A stretch of 64,000 bases of DNA, from the NCBI GenBank assembly GCA_034434835.1, contig DAOTXX010000119.1, positions 6,113 to 70,112 of the forward strand, read 5' to 3'. Under the pieces are notes generated by a model, which made no database searches, was not told the origin of the DNA, and worked only from the letters and a program-made list of their open reading frames with translations. A program made the position numbers and the translations under genes. Shown here one piece after another: positions 49,689-58,989 of this stretch. Source of the stretch: JBGLNJ01 sp034434835 (GTDB lineage: Bacteria; Chloroflexota; Anaerolineae; Fen-1058). Within the stretch, counting starts at the first letter, position 1. Every line of letters starts with the position of its first letter.

Positions 49689-50570
49689 ATGGGTGAAATA
49701 GAGAAAACGCTGGTGACGACAATGGGCGGGCAGGCGCAGGTGGTGACCTTTGCGCTGGACTGGTTCCTGGCGCAAGGCGAGCCGATCCGCCAGGTGATCG
49801 TGCTGCATCTTTCGCCTCAAGACCCACGTGTGGCCAAGGCGTTGCGCCAGCTGGCCGCCGAGTTTTCTGGTGATCGGTACGTGTGTGCCGGGATACCCAT
49901 GCAATTCCGCCAGACGCCCATCACGAATGAGCAGGGTTCTTTGCTCGACATTCGTGATGAAGGCGGGGCCGAGGCGGCCTGGCAAACGGTGTATCGGTTG
50001 GTCGCCGACCTGAAGAGTCAGCATCGAACCCTGCACGTGTGTGTTGCTGGCGGACGCCGCCTCATGGGCCTGATGGCCATAAGCGCGGCGATGCTGCACT
50101 TTGATCACCAGGATCGCTTGTGGCATCTGTACACGCCGGATGATCTGCGCCAGCGCGCGTTCGAGGGGGCGATCATGCATGTCGCCCCAGAGGCCGGGGT
50201 GAGGTTGATTCAGGTGCCGATGGTGCCCTGGGGCACCTACTTTCCCGCTCTGAAGCAGTTGATCGGCGCGTCCTCTGCACACGTGATCGCGGCACAGGCT
50301 CAATGGTTGAAAAGCGAAGACCACTTGCGCTGCCGCCGTGTGGTCGAGCGGCTGACCGAACGGCAGCGAGCGGTCTTGCAGTTGTTTGCCGCCGGGCGCA
50401 CGCCGCAAGAGGTCGCCGAAGCCTTTAGCATCAGTCTCAAGACGGTGGACACTCACAAGACGACTATCCTGGCCGAATGTCATACCGAGTGGGCCACGCC
50501 GCCCGGCGGGCGGCTGGACTATCACTTTTTGCGAGACAAGTTTGGGCCGTATTTCAACGAAAACCCGTAA
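49689..50570 (+). CDS. CARF-domain protein fused to a LuxR-type HTH
   Basis: 293 residues. The N-terminal CARF-type Rossmann domain opens LVTTMGGQAQVVTFALDWFL and has the ligand-loop motif CVAGGRRLMGLMAISAAML, as in the NE0113/Csm6-like CRISPR ring-nuclease family. The C-terminus is a LuxR-type HTH (LTERQRAVLQLFAAGRTPQEVAEAFSISLKTVDTHKTTILAE) plus a short tail. The natural reading is a transcription factor gated by cyclic oligoadenylate. It may be what some annotations call Csx14, but I am not sure of the name. ACAGGAG precedes ATG 49689. Confidence 0.82.
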   Translation: MGEIEKTLVTTMGGQAQVVTFALDWFLAQGEPIRQVIVLHLSPQDPRVAKALRQLAAEFSGDRYVCAGIPMQFRQTPITNEQGSLLDIRDEGGAEAAWQTVYRLVADLKSQHRTLHVCVAGGRRLMGLMAISAAMLHFDHQDRLWHLYTPDDLRQRAFEGAIMHVAPEAGVRLIQVPMVPWGTYFPALKQLIGASSAHVIAAQAQWLKSEDHLRCRRVVERLTERQRAVLQLFAAGRTPQEVAEAFSISLKTVDTHKTTILAECHTEWATPPGGRLDYHFLRDKFGPYFNENP

Positions 50571-50723
50571 TACCCGGTGTGCCCTACATGATAGCACACA
50601 ATCGAGCGGAAAACATCAGAGAAATCTCTGAGCAAATTCAGAGTTGTCTCGGATGCTTTCGAGGGGGGTGATGTGATAGGATAGGTGCGGTCAGAACACA
50701 ACACCATACGAATCAGGAGGCCT

Positions 50724-51386
50724 ATGAAAACCGCATCTATCTTGATCACCCTGTTGCTTGTCTGGGCCATGCTGTTGACGGCTTGCACCGCTCAGCCGTC
50801 TGCGTTGGCGATTCAAACAGCGATAGCCCAAACCCGGGCCGCTGAACCCACGGCGACTCGGCCGGCCGCGCCGCGGGCGACTGCGACATCCCTGCCCACT
50901 GAAACGCCGCGCCCAACCGCGACCCCTATTCCCAGCCCAACGCCTGTGCCCGAGGTTCAGCGGAACGAGACGAAAAAGATCGGGCCAATCCTCAACTCGC
51001 TGCGGGACGAGCAGTACACCCTCGAGGTCACCCTCAAAAGGATTCGGTTCAGCCACGGTGAGGGGTTCACCCGGCCCAGGCCCGACCGGGTCTTTGTGGC
51101 GGTGGATCTGCGCATCAAAAATCTGGGGCCGGGCGCGGTCCGGTCGGTGAGCGAGTTGGATTTTCAGGTGCTCGATGCGAACGGGGCGCTGCAAGGCACG
51201 ACCTTTACTTCGTTTGGCCGCGAGTGCGATTTCCGCCTGAGCGACCTGACCGCTGGGGGAAGTGTGGAAGGCTGCGCCGAGTTCGAGATCCCTGCGACTG
51301 GCCGCGTCGAGCTGGTGTACGCGCCGTTCCGCTACGAAGGCTTGAAGGAGGGCCGGTACTTGAAGTTTACTCTGCGTGAAAAATGA
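50724..51386 (+). CDS. lipoprotein with DUF4352-like domain inside the CRISPR locus
   Basis: ATG 50724 follows AGGAGG; 220 residues. A signal peptide ends in lipobox LLTAC, then comes a Thr/Pro/Ala stalk, then a beta-rich domain (YTLEVTLKRIRFSHGEGF, FVAVDLRIKNLGPG, VEGCAEFEIP) resembling DUF4352. It sits between the CARF-LuxR gene and cas10, with its own 150-nt upstream gap. Whether it belongs to the CRISPR response or is a bystander is unknown. Confidence 0.7.
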   Translation: MKTASILITLLLVWAMLLTACTAQPSALAIQTAIAQTRAAEPTATRPAAPRATATSLPTETPRPTATPIPSPTPVPEVQRNETKKIGPILNSLRDEQYTLEVTLKRIRFSHGEGFTRPRPDRVFVAVDLRIKNLGPGAVRSVSELDFQVLDANGALQGTTFTSFGRECDFRLSDLTAGGSVEGCAEFEIPATGRVELVYAPFRYEGLKEGRYLKFTLREK

Positions 51387-51436
51387 GTACAATAGATGCC
51401 GTGTTGCCTTGTGCCCGGTGGGAGCCGGGCACAAGG
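51366..51436 (+). promoter_or_regulatory. cas10 promoter and 12-bp leader hairpin
   Basis: TTTACT (51366-51371), 16 bp, TACAAT (51388-51393) overlap the end of the lipoprotein gene. Just downstream, perfect 12-bp arms CCTTGTGCCCGG (51407-51418) and CCGGGCACAAGG (51425-51436) with a 6-nt loop lie in the expected 5' leader. No U-run follows, so it is a leader structure rather than a terminator. Confidence 0.65.
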
Positions 51437-51467
51437 TGAATCTTGTTCAGAGACGATGGAGGCGCAC

Positions 51468-54047
51468 ATGACCGATCAGGACAAGAGGGAACGCGTGTGG
51501 CAGGCCGCGCTGGCCGGGCTGCTGCACGATGTGGGCAAGTTCGCGCAGCGACGTCAAAAAAAGCCGCCAAGACACACCGATGTGGGAGCGGAATTTGTCA
51601 CTCAATGGGTGCCGGCGCAATGGCGCAAGGAACTCTATCCGGTGATGGGCCACCACGACCAGCCCCTGCAAGGCTATGAGACCAAAGTTGTAGCCCTGGC
51701 CGACCGCCTCTCGGCCGGGGAACGGGCGGATGAAAAACAAGAGCAACCCAGACAACTGGTGTCTATCTTTTGCCGCCTGGAAACAAGGGATGGAAAGGGT
51801 AACCCCGAACGCGTCCCATCGCTGCTCTATTGGCCGCTCAAACCGTTGGCACTGGAACAGGAAACCCTTTTCCCCAATGTCGAGTGTCTTGAAGAAGAAG
51901 TGACCCAAGGGTATCAAACGCTGTGGGGAGGCTTTCAAACCCAGGCGGGGGCCCTTCAAAAGGCACATCAAGAAGGCGGCAACCTGGCTGTTTACCTGGA
52001 GAGCCTCTTGATCGCGATGCAGCGGTACACGTGGTGCGTTCCCTCGGCATATTATCGCTCCCTACCCGATGTGAGCCTCTACGACCATAGCCGCATGACC
52101 GCAGCGTTAGCGGCCTGTCTGACCGGCAAGCCGGAAGCCGTGCTAGACCAGGTCTTGCGTGCCCCGGAACAAAGCGCAGAACCGATCGCCTTGCTGGTAG
52201 GCGGTGATATCTCCGGTGTACAGGACTTTATCTACACCATCTCCTCACAGGGCGCGACGCCCGGATTGCGCGGTCGCTCGTTCTACTTGCAACTCCTCAC
52301 CGAGGTTGTGGCGCGTTACGTACTGCGACGCTTAGGGTTGCCCATCACTAACCTGATCTACCAGGGCGGCGGGGCATTCTACCTGTTAGCTCGCCCTGAC
52401 GACAGCGGCAGCCTGCACGAGATTCAGCAAGAAATCAGCCGTGTGCTGCTGGCGCATCACCGGGGTGACCTCTATCTGGCGCTGGCGCACATCCCCCTGG
52501 TCGCCGCTGATTTCTACGCCGGCCGCATCTCCGGTCAATGGGAGGAACTCAGCCGCGCTCTGCGTCAGGTCAAACAACGCCGCTTTGCCGAACTGGAAGA
52601 GGAGTTGGCCGCGCTGTTTGAGGCGCAGGATCACGGCGGCAATCAGGACAAGCAGTGTCAGGTCTGCGGGCGGGAGCACCCTGGCACACAGGAATTCAAG
52701 AAACGGCCTGAGGATGAGGAGGGCGTGCGCAAATGTCCTCAGTGCCTGGCTTACGAGCAGTTGGGCGATGAACTGCGTCGAGCACGCTACCTCTGGCTGG
52801 CGGAACAAGAACCATCCATCCCGGCTCAGCCGCTCAAAGAGGTGCCCGGCGACTGGAAGCAGGTGCTGACCGCCCTGGGCTACCGCTGCGGCGTGTCAAA
52901 AGACCGGCGCACCATCCCTGATGCCTTATCCCGAGTGATCCTGGCGCTCAAAGACGAAGCGCTGAACGGGCTGCAGCCCGATGCCCAGACCGTCATTGGC
53001 CGTCGCTTCCTTGTCAACGTGACGCCAACCTACGAGCAGGTAGATGCTGATTGGCTGGCAGGCCAATCCGCCGAGACGCGAGGCCGCCTGGCGAAGGATT
53101 TACCAGAGCGCCCCGGCGTCGCGGTCAAACCGTTCTCGCTGCTGGAAGCGCAATCCACCGGCATCGAGCGGCTCGGCGTGTTACGCATGGATCTGGACGA
53201 CGGCGGGCGGCTCTTTAGCGACGGCTTTGTGGAGCGCGACGAGGCCGGCAACATCACGCGCCGGTTTGCCACTCTGTCCCGTGTCGCGGCGCTCAGTTTC
53301 GCCATCAGCCTCTACTTTGAGGGCTGGGTGGAGCACATTGCCGAAGAGATGAATGCCGAGACGCACGCCGAACGCGGCGACACGCTCTACTCGATCTATT
53401 CTGGGGGAGATGATCTGTTTTTCGTGGGCGCGTGGGACCGGGTTGTGGAATTGGCCCGTCGCATCCGCGCCGACCTGACGCCCTTTGCCGCAAACCACCC
53501 CGGCATCCACACCAGCGCGGGGCTGGTATTGGTGGGCGGCAAGTATCCCCTTTACCAGGCCGCCCAAGATGCGGGTGTGGCGGAAGGGAAGGCCAAAGGA
53601 CGTACAGGCAAGGACGCTTTGGCCTTCCTGGGGCAGGTGGTATCCTGGCAGCAGTTTGGCCTGGATCAGCGCGAGGCGGGGCTAATGGAAAGCGTCTCCG
53701 CCCTGACCCGGCGGCTGGTGCGCATGGTGACCGAAAAGGAAGGGGACGAAGGCGCCCCTCACGCGCTCATCCGGCGCTTGACCCGGCTGCAAGACCTGTA
53801 CGAAGCAGTCGCCGCAAAACGGCGCAGTCTGGGCCAGGACCTGAACCGCGCTGGCGAGGAGCAGATCTATTGGGGGCCGTGGATGTGGCGCGGCTACTAC
53901 TTTTTGAGACGCATGATCCACAAAAAGACGGGCGAGCCGTGGGATAGCATCAACCAACTGGCCGAGGGGCTAAAGGGTGACCATTTTGGCGCTATCGAAT
54001 GGATTGGCCTGGCCGCGCGCTGGGCCGAGTTGTTGACACGCAAGTAA
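51468..54047 (+). CDS. cas10: Cas10/Csm1, type III-A CRISPR signalling subunit
   Basis: ATG 51468 is preferred because GATGGAGG ends 6 nt upstream; 859 residues. The HD nuclease motif is LLHDVGKF (His20-Asp21) and GHHDQP follows. A Cys-rich zinc element (CQVCGREHPG, then CPQC) is in the middle. The Palm domain has GGDD at residues 646-649 (YSGGDDLFF), so cyclic oligoadenylate synthesis is expected, along with DNA cleavage by HD. It starts the csm operon; csm2 follows 37 nt later. Confidence 0.95.
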   Translation: MTDQDKRERVWQAALAGLLHDVGKFAQRRQKKPPRHTDVGAEFVTQWVPAQWRKELYPVMGHHDQPLQGYETKVVALADRLSAGERADEKQEQPRQLVSIFCRLETRDGKGNPERVPSLLYWPLKPLALEQETLFPNVECLEEEVTQGYQTLWGGFQTQAGALQKAHQEGGNLAVYLESLLIAMQRYTWCVPSAYYRSLPDVSLYDHSRMTAALAACLTGKPEAVLDQVLRAPEQSAEPIALLVGGDISGVQDFIYTISSQGATPGLRGRSFYLQLLTEVVARYVLRRLGLPITNLIYQGGGAFYLLARPDDSGSLHEIQQEISRVLLAHHRGDLYLALAHIPLVAADFYAGRISGQWEELSRALRQVKQRRFAELEEELAALFEAQDHGGNQDKQCQVCGREHPGTQEFKKRPEDEEGVRKCPQCLAYEQLGDELRRARYLWLAEQEPSIPAQPLKEVPGDWKQVLTALGYRCGVSKDRRTIPDALSRVILALKDEALNGLQPDAQTVIGRRFLVNVTPTYEQVDADWLAGQSAETRGRLAKDLPERPGVAVKPFSLLEAQSTGIERLGVLRMDLDDGGRLFSDGFVERDEAGNITRRFATLSRVAALSFAISLYFEGWVEHIAEEMNAETHAERGDTLYSIYSGGDDLFFVGAWDRVVELARRIRADLTPFAANHPGIHTSAGLVLVGGKYPLYQAAQDAGVAEGKAKGRTGKDALAFLGQVVSWQQFGLDQREAGLMESVSALTRRLVRMVTEKEGDEGAPHALIRRLTRLQDLYEAVAAKRRSLGQDLNRAGEEQIYWGPWMWRGYYFLRRMIHKKTGEPWDSINQLAEGLKGDHFGAIEWIGLAARWAELLTRK

Positions 54048-54084
54048 AAGCAGGATATTCAACCCTTATTTCAGGAGGTGACAG

Positions 54085-54528
54085 ATGAATCAGTATCGAG
54101 ATAGGCAAGAGTCTCCGGTTGTGGCTCGCCCATCGGAGGCCGAGTTGCGGACCATCGTGACCGACCCCAACGGGGCGGAGACGTTGGTCAGGTGGGCCGA
54201 TAGCCTCGGCAAATACCTTAAAGACGCCGAGTTGACGACCAGTCAGATCCGCGCCCTGTTCGGCGAGGTGCGGCAGATCCAGGCCGAGTGGAGCATTGAA
54301 GGCCGCCGCGACCACGCCCGGCGGCGCCTGATCCTGCTCAAACCCAAGATGGCCTATCGCGCCCGCAAGGAGCGCGGCAAGGCGGTGGAGGAACTGGTCT
54401 CGGTGCTGCGCCCGGCGCTTGACCTGGTGACACAGGCGAGCGGCAACAAGCAGGATGAGAACTTTCAGCGTTTTGTGGAATTCTTCGAGGCCATCCTGGC
54501 TTATCACAAAGCCTATGGCGGCAACTGA
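54085..54528 (+). CDS. csm2: Csm2, small subunit of the type III-A complex
   Basis: 147 residues, helical. The centre (LRTIVTDPNGAETLVRWADSLGKYLKDAELTTSQIRALFGEVRQIQ) is the Csm2 pattern. Multiple copies form the inner filament of the complex along the crRNA. The ribosome site CAGGAGGTG is strong and csm3 follows after 11 nt. Confidence 0.9.
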   Translation: MNQYRDRQESPVVARPSEAELRTIVTDPNGAETLVRWADSLGKYLKDAELTTSQIRALFGEVRQIQAEWSIEGRRDHARRRLILLKPKMAYRARKERGKAVEELVSVLRPALDLVTQASGNKQDENFQRFVEFFEAILAYHKAYGGN

Positions 54529-54539
54529 GGAGGTGTGCA

Positions 54540-55343
54540 ATGACGAAACAAATTCAACTCAAGGGGCGGGTGTTCATCACCTTTGACATCGAGGCCGTGA
54601 CTGGCCTGCACATCGGTGGCTCCGATACCGGCATTGAGATCGGCGGCGTGGACAAGACGGTCATCCGTGACCCGCTGACCAACTATCCCTACATTCCCGG
54701 CTCGTCGCTCAAGGGCAAAATGCGCAGCCTGTTGGAAAAGTATCACGGGCTGGAACAGAACCAGCGCATTGGGCAGGGCTACATCCACTCCTGCGAGGAT
54801 GCCCAGCGATACCCAAATTGTGACGTCTGCCAGGTGTTCGGCGTGCCCGGCGAGCGCGACTTTGCCACCCCGACCCGGCTGGTGGTGCGCGACACGCACC
54901 TGAGTGAGAAAAGCGTCAAGGAACTGGAGGCATCAGGGCGCACCGACCTGCCCTACACCGAGGTCAAGACCGAGGTTTCGATAGACCGCGTGACCTCCGC
55001 CGCCAACCCACGCCAGATAGAGCGCGTGCCGGCCGGCAGCGTCTTTAGCGATGCGGAACTGGTTTACAGCGTCTACCACGGCGATGGCTGCAACGCAGCC
55101 AAAGACGTGGAGCGCCTGCAGACGGTGCTGGAAGGGCTGCAACTGGTGGAAGATGATTACCTGGGCGGCCTCGGTTCGCGCGGCTCAGGCAAGGTGCGGT
55201 TCAAGGGCATCAAGGTCTTGGTGCGCACGCGGGAAAATTATTTAGAGGACGTCAGGCCCTTATACGAGTTTGCTACGCTCGGTGAACTGCTCACGCATCG
55301 CACTGAGGTGTTCGCAAAGGTCAAGCAGGCCCTCGCCGTATAG
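54540..55343 (+). CDS. csm3: Csm3, Cas7-type backbone subunit and target-RNA nuclease
   Basis: 267-residue RAMP protein. GLHIGGSDTGIEIGGVDKTVIRDP contains Asp38, the likely counterpart of the catalytic Asp that cuts target RNA every 6 nt. IPGSSLKGKMRSLLE is the RAMP loop, and four Cys (CEDAQRYPNCDVCQ) are in the expected zinc region. It forms the crRNA-binding backbone. Confidence 0.94.
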   Translation: MTKQIQLKGRVFITFDIEAVTGLHIGGSDTGIEIGGVDKTVIRDPLTNYPYIPGSSLKGKMRSLLEKYHGLEQNQRIGQGYIHSCEDAQRYPNCDVCQVFGVPGERDFATPTRLVVRDTHLSEKSVKELEASGRTDLPYTEVKTEVSIDRVTSAANPRQIERVPAGSVFSDAELVYSVYHGDGCNAAKDVERLQTVLEGLQLVEDDYLGGLGSRGSGKVRFKGIKVLVRTRENYLEDVRPLYEFATLGELLTHRTEVFAKVKQALAV

Positions 55344-55364
55344 GCGAGCCGAAAGGAGGCCATT

Positions 55365-56501
55365 ATGCCTGCACTCACTGTGTACCGGCTCACCTTTCCG
55401 GGCGGACTGCACATCGGCACGCGCGGCGTGAACCTGGAAGAGAGCGGCATCGGCATCCCCTCCGACACGCTCTTTGCGGCTCTGGTTGACACCTGCAGAC
55501 GCAGCAGCGATCCCGAAGCGTTCATCGCGCCGTTTCTGCGTGGTGCAGCGGCCAGACCGCCGTTCCTGCTGACCTCGGCTTTCCCGTTTGCTGGCGCGGT
55601 GCGCTTCTTTCCGATGCCCACGCCGTTGCAGCGCTTTTTCGATCACCAGATGCTGAAAGAACGCCGCAGGGATGTCCAGAAAATCCGCTTCGTTTCGGAA
55701 GCGCTCTGGCGCCGGATAGTGAATGGCGAAAGGCTGGACGAGTGGCTGTTCCCGCAGGATAAACGCGCCGGGCCGACAACCGGCGTCGCGTTGCAGGGCG
55801 GAACGTTCTGGCTGACAGTGGAAGAATGTCAAACGTTGCCGACCCGGTTCCGGATCAACGAACAGACCGGACAGCCGATTCCCCCCCGCGCGTTGCGCGA
55901 ACACAAGGTCTATGCCGATGCGCGCGTGCCACGCGTTACGGTGGACCGCATCAGTTCGGCTTCTAACATTTTCCATGCCGGACGGGTGGCGTTTGCGTCG
56001 GGTTGCGGCCTGTGGTTCGGCGTCGAATGGCATGCCCCGCAGGCCACAGCCGGCGAGGCAACCTTTGAGCAGGTCTTTCGTCAAACGCTGACTCTCCTGG
56101 GCGATGATGGTCTGGGCGGGGAACGCACGACAGGCCACGGCACGTTCCGCTATAAGGAGGGCGGCATCCTGACCGTGTCTGACGCCCATCCTGGCAGCCT
56201 GGCGTTGCTCTTGAGCCGTTACCATCCCCGCCCCGACGAATTGCCCACTGCACTGAATGGCGAGGGGACGGCTTATACGCTGGATTCCGTCGCCGGCTGG
56301 CTGCGTTCGTGGGACGGCGCAGCACAGCGTCGCAAGCGATTGTGGCTGGTGAGCGAGGGCAGCGTTATCCGCACCGTGGGCGCTGCTCCCTGGGGCGACG
56401 TGACCGACATGCGCCCAGACTATGACGCTCCGTCCGGCGAGTTACCACACCCTGTCTGGCGTTATGGACTGGCCCTTGCCGCAGGGCTGAAGGAGGCGTA
56501 A
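55365..56501 (+). CDS. csm4: Csm4, Cas5-like subunit
   Basis: 378 residues. Csm4 caps the crRNA 5' handle and contacts Cas10. The N-terminus (TVYRLTFPGGLHIGTRGVNLEESGIGIPSDTLFAALVDTCR) and the C-terminal glycine-rich segment (LLGDDGLGGERTTGHGTFRY) are typical. The ribosome site AAAGGAGG lies upstream, and the stop is 1 nt before the csm5 start. Confidence 0.92.
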   Translation: MPALTVYRLTFPGGLHIGTRGVNLEESGIGIPSDTLFAALVDTCRRSSDPEAFIAPFLRGAAARPPFLLTSAFPFAGAVRFFPMPTPLQRFFDHQMLKERRRDVQKIRFVSEALWRRIVNGERLDEWLFPQDKRAGPTTGVALQGGTFWLTVEECQTLPTRFRINEQTGQPIPPRALREHKVYADARVPRVTVDRISSASNIFHAGRVAFASGCGLWFGVEWHAPQATAGEATFEQVFRQTLTLLGDDGLGGERTTGHGTFRYKEGGILTVSDAHPGSLALLLSRYHPRPDELPTALNGEGTAYTLDSVAGWLRSWDGAAQRRKRLWLVSEGSVIRTVGAAPWGDVTDMRPDYDAPSGELPHPVWRYGLALAAGLKEA

Positions 56502-56502
56502 C

Positions 56503-57636
56503 GTGGCCGATTATCGCTTGTATCAGGCAAAAATCTCGGTACTCACACCGTTGCACATTGGCAGCGGGCGCGAGCTGTTCAACGAGTACGACTATGCCAT
56601 CCACGGGGGGCAGACCTGGTGCCTCAATGAGGATGCATTGCTGGAGGCGCAAGACCTGGACGACCCGTCCTGGGCAGACCGCCTAGCTGAAATTCCCGCC
56701 CAACTGCTTCAGGAGCGCGATTTCCGACCCGACAGCGCCTTCTTCCGCTACGTGATCAGGGGCACGCCGCGTTCCAATGCGCCTGGCGCGCAGGTACGCG
56801 AACAACTCAAGGATGTCTATGACCGACCCTATCTGCCTGGCAGCAGTCTCAAAGGCGCGCTACGCACGGCGCTGGGCTGGAAACGCTGGCAGGCGCTGGG
56901 CCTCAGACCAGATGTGCGGAACTTGAAGAACCGCAAGCGCGAATTTGCGGCACAGTGGTACGAGCAAGAGCTGTTCAGCGAACACAGCGGCAAGGCGCCC
57001 AACAAGGACACCTTCCGCGCGCTCCAGGTGGCCGATAGCGCGCCAGTGGGTGCCGACCGGCTGATGCTGGTCAACGCCCGCGTGCTCAATCGGGGCGGGG
57101 GGCTCGGCTCGCCCATCGAACTCGAAGCCATACGTCCTGACACGGTCTTTGAAGCAGAAATCAAGGTAGATACAGCCCTCTTTTCCGCGTGGGCGAAAAA
57201 GCACCACCTGGACCTGAAGGGGGACGATCTGTTGCTCACTCTCCCCGTTGTGGTGCGCGAATATGCCATTCGCCGTTTACAGCGTCAGACGGCGTGGTTC
57301 GAGCAAATCTCTGGCGCAGAGAAAAGCGCTCAATACTGCCGTGACCTGGCCAAAACTGCGCTGCCCTCCGGCGCGTTCTTCCTGCAAATCGGTTGGGGAG
57401 GCGGCTGGGAAAGCAAGACCTTTGGCGATCACTTGCAGGCAGACCAACAGTTTATGGAGAGCATCCTGCGTCCACCGCGAGAGGGCGGCTATGGACTGGC
57501 GCGGGGCAGACGCAAACCCGGCGACCCGTTTCCCAAGAGCCGCCGTGTGCTGGTGCAGGTGCAGCGCGCTCCAGACGGACAGACCCATGAGACGCCGCTC
57601 TATCCGCTGGGCTGGGTGCTGGTGGAGATTAGATGA
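56503..57636 (+). CDS. csm5: Csm5, Cas7-like terminal subunit
   Basis: GTG start at 56503 with GGAGG upstream; 377 residues. ISVLTPLHIGSGRELFNEYDYAI and LPGSSLKGALRTALGWK are RAMP signatures of Csm5, which caps the 3' side of the crRNA and helps its trimming. It is co-transcribed with csm4 and the Csx1-like effector. Confidence 0.92.
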   Translation: MADYRLYQAKISVLTPLHIGSGRELFNEYDYAIHGGQTWCLNEDALLEAQDLDDPSWADRLAEIPAQLLQERDFRPDSAFFRYVIRGTPRSNAPGAQVREQLKDVYDRPYLPGSSLKGALRTALGWKRWQALGLRPDVRNLKNRKREFAAQWYEQELFSEHSGKAPNKDTFRALQVADSAPVGADRLMLVNARVLNRGGGLGSPIELEAIRPDTVFEAEIKVDTALFSAWAKKHHLDLKGDDLLLTLPVVVREYAIRRLQRQTAWFEQISGAEKSAQYCRDLAKTALPSGAFFLQIGWGGGWESKTFGDHLQADQQFMESILRPPREGGYGLARGRRKPGDPFPKSRRVLVQVQRAPDGQTHETPLYPLGWVLVEIR

Positions 57637-57657
57637 TTCCCTGAATCAGGAGGGGGC

Positions 57658-58902
57658 ATGAAACTGCTTGCTTTCCTGGGCACAGGCCATTATGACGAAA
57701 CCGAATACACTTGGCAGGGCCATTCAGCGATTTGTTGCTATGCCATGGTAGCCTCGGCGCAGTTCGTTGATGCCGATGAAGCCGTTATTCTTGCTACCGC
57801 CGAAGCCCAGCAAGCGCACGAACAATCCCTGCGTCAGGCCATGCCTGAAAAAACCAAAACGTGCTTTGTGCGTGTTCCCAGGGGCGAAAAAGAGACAGAA
57901 CTTTGGGAGATCTTTGCCAGGGTTGCCGAGTGCGTACAGCCGGGCGAAGAAATCGCCTTTGATGTCACACATGGATTGCGGTCTTTTCCATTGGTTGGAC
58001 TACTTGCTGCGGCATTCCTGCGAAGTGGACTGAACATCAGCCTGAAAGCCGTCCTATACGGCGCTTATGATGTGCGTGACCAAAGCATCACACCTAATCG
58101 GACTCCTATGTTTGACCTGACGCCTATGTTGGCTTTGCTCGAGTGGGCAGCCGCTGCTGACCGCTTCAACCGCACCGGCGACTCGCGCTATTTTGCTTCG
58201 CTCTTGCGCCGCCAACAAAAGGCTTTAGCCTTGCAAGCCCAGGGACAGCCGGAACGCCTGGAGCAAGTCGGAAATCTTGGCACGCTTTCTGGCGCGATGA
58301 CCAATATCTCTCAATCGCTTGCCTTGATTCGCCCTTATCTGGCTATGCAGCAGATTGCACAACTCCAAGAGCAGGCAGAGGCCGCCTTGCCCGTGTTGGC
58401 TGAGGCTGAAGCAGCGTATCCTCTCCATCTACTCCTCAATACTATCATGGAGACCTACCAGCCGCTGGCACTGGCCGAGCCCGCCGCCGATCTTTGCCAG
58501 AGCCTGCTGACACAGCGCGCCCTGATTGCCTGGTATGCTGAACGTGAACATTGGGTACAGGCAGTCTCATTAGCGCGTGAGTGGCTGGTTAGTTGGATCA
58601 TGTTCCAACTGGGGATGACTACACTCACAGTGCTGAGCGACCGGGCTCGCGTCGAAGGGGTGGTCAACAGCGAAGCCGAAGAATTCCTTACGGCCAAGAA
58701 GTCCGAATGTGCCTTTCAGTCGGTGTTCTTGAGGAATATACCCCAAGTCGAGACCGTCTTGGGATTGTGGAAGGCCCTGACAGAGGTCCGCAACGACATT
58801 GATCATGCCGGGATGCGCGAAAATCCGCAACAACCGCAAGCCCTCGTTTCGCAGATTAGGAAGCACATTGAAGCCATTCGGCGACTGCCGATCAGGACTT
58901 GA
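57658..58902 (+). CDS. Csx1/Csx2-family CARF-HEPN RNase effector
   Basis: 414 residues with a strong AGGAGGGG ribosome site. The N-terminal CARF domain opens KLLAFLGTGHYDETEYTW, and FDVTHGLRSFPLVGLLAA is the characteristic motif of the TIGR02221 group. The C-terminal HEPN domain ends in TEVRNDIDHAGMR, whose R-N-x3-H is the RNase active site. On binding cyclic oligoadenylate it should degrade RNA non-specifically. It is the only clear ribonuclease effector in this locus. Confidence 0.9.
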   Translation: MKLLAFLGTGHYDETEYTWQGHSAICCYAMVASAQFVDADEAVILATAEAQQAHEQSLRQAMPEKTKTCFVRVPRGEKETELWEIFARVAECVQPGEEIAFDVTHGLRSFPLVGLLAAAFLRSGLNISLKAVLYGAYDVRDQSITPNRTPMFDLTPMLALLEWAAAADRFNRTGDSRYFASLLRRQQKALALQAQGQPERLEQVGNLGTLSGAMTNISQSLALIRPYLAMQQIAQLQEQAEAALPVLAEAEAAYPLHLLLNTIMETYQPLALAEPAADLCQSLLTQRALIAWYAEREHWVQAVSLAREWLVSWIMFQLGMTTLTVLSDRARVEGVVNSEAEEFLTAKKSECAFQSVFLRNIPQVETVLGLWKALTEVRNDIDHAGMRENPQQPQALVSQIRKHIEAIRRLPIRT

Positions 58903-58965
58903 GGCCTATCCAAATGACCCGTACATAGAGCCTTGTGCACGCCCACTACGGTTGAGTGCCATTCG

Positions 58966-58989
58966 CAAATCCCAAATCGGAAATCCAAA
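58966..58989. repeat. short heptamer tract before csx15
   Basis: CAAATCC, CAAATCG, GAAATCC, then AAA lead directly into ATG 58990. It belongs to the same ATCC-type heptamer family as the tracts at cas6-cas2, here without a left arm. Confidence 0.7.
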
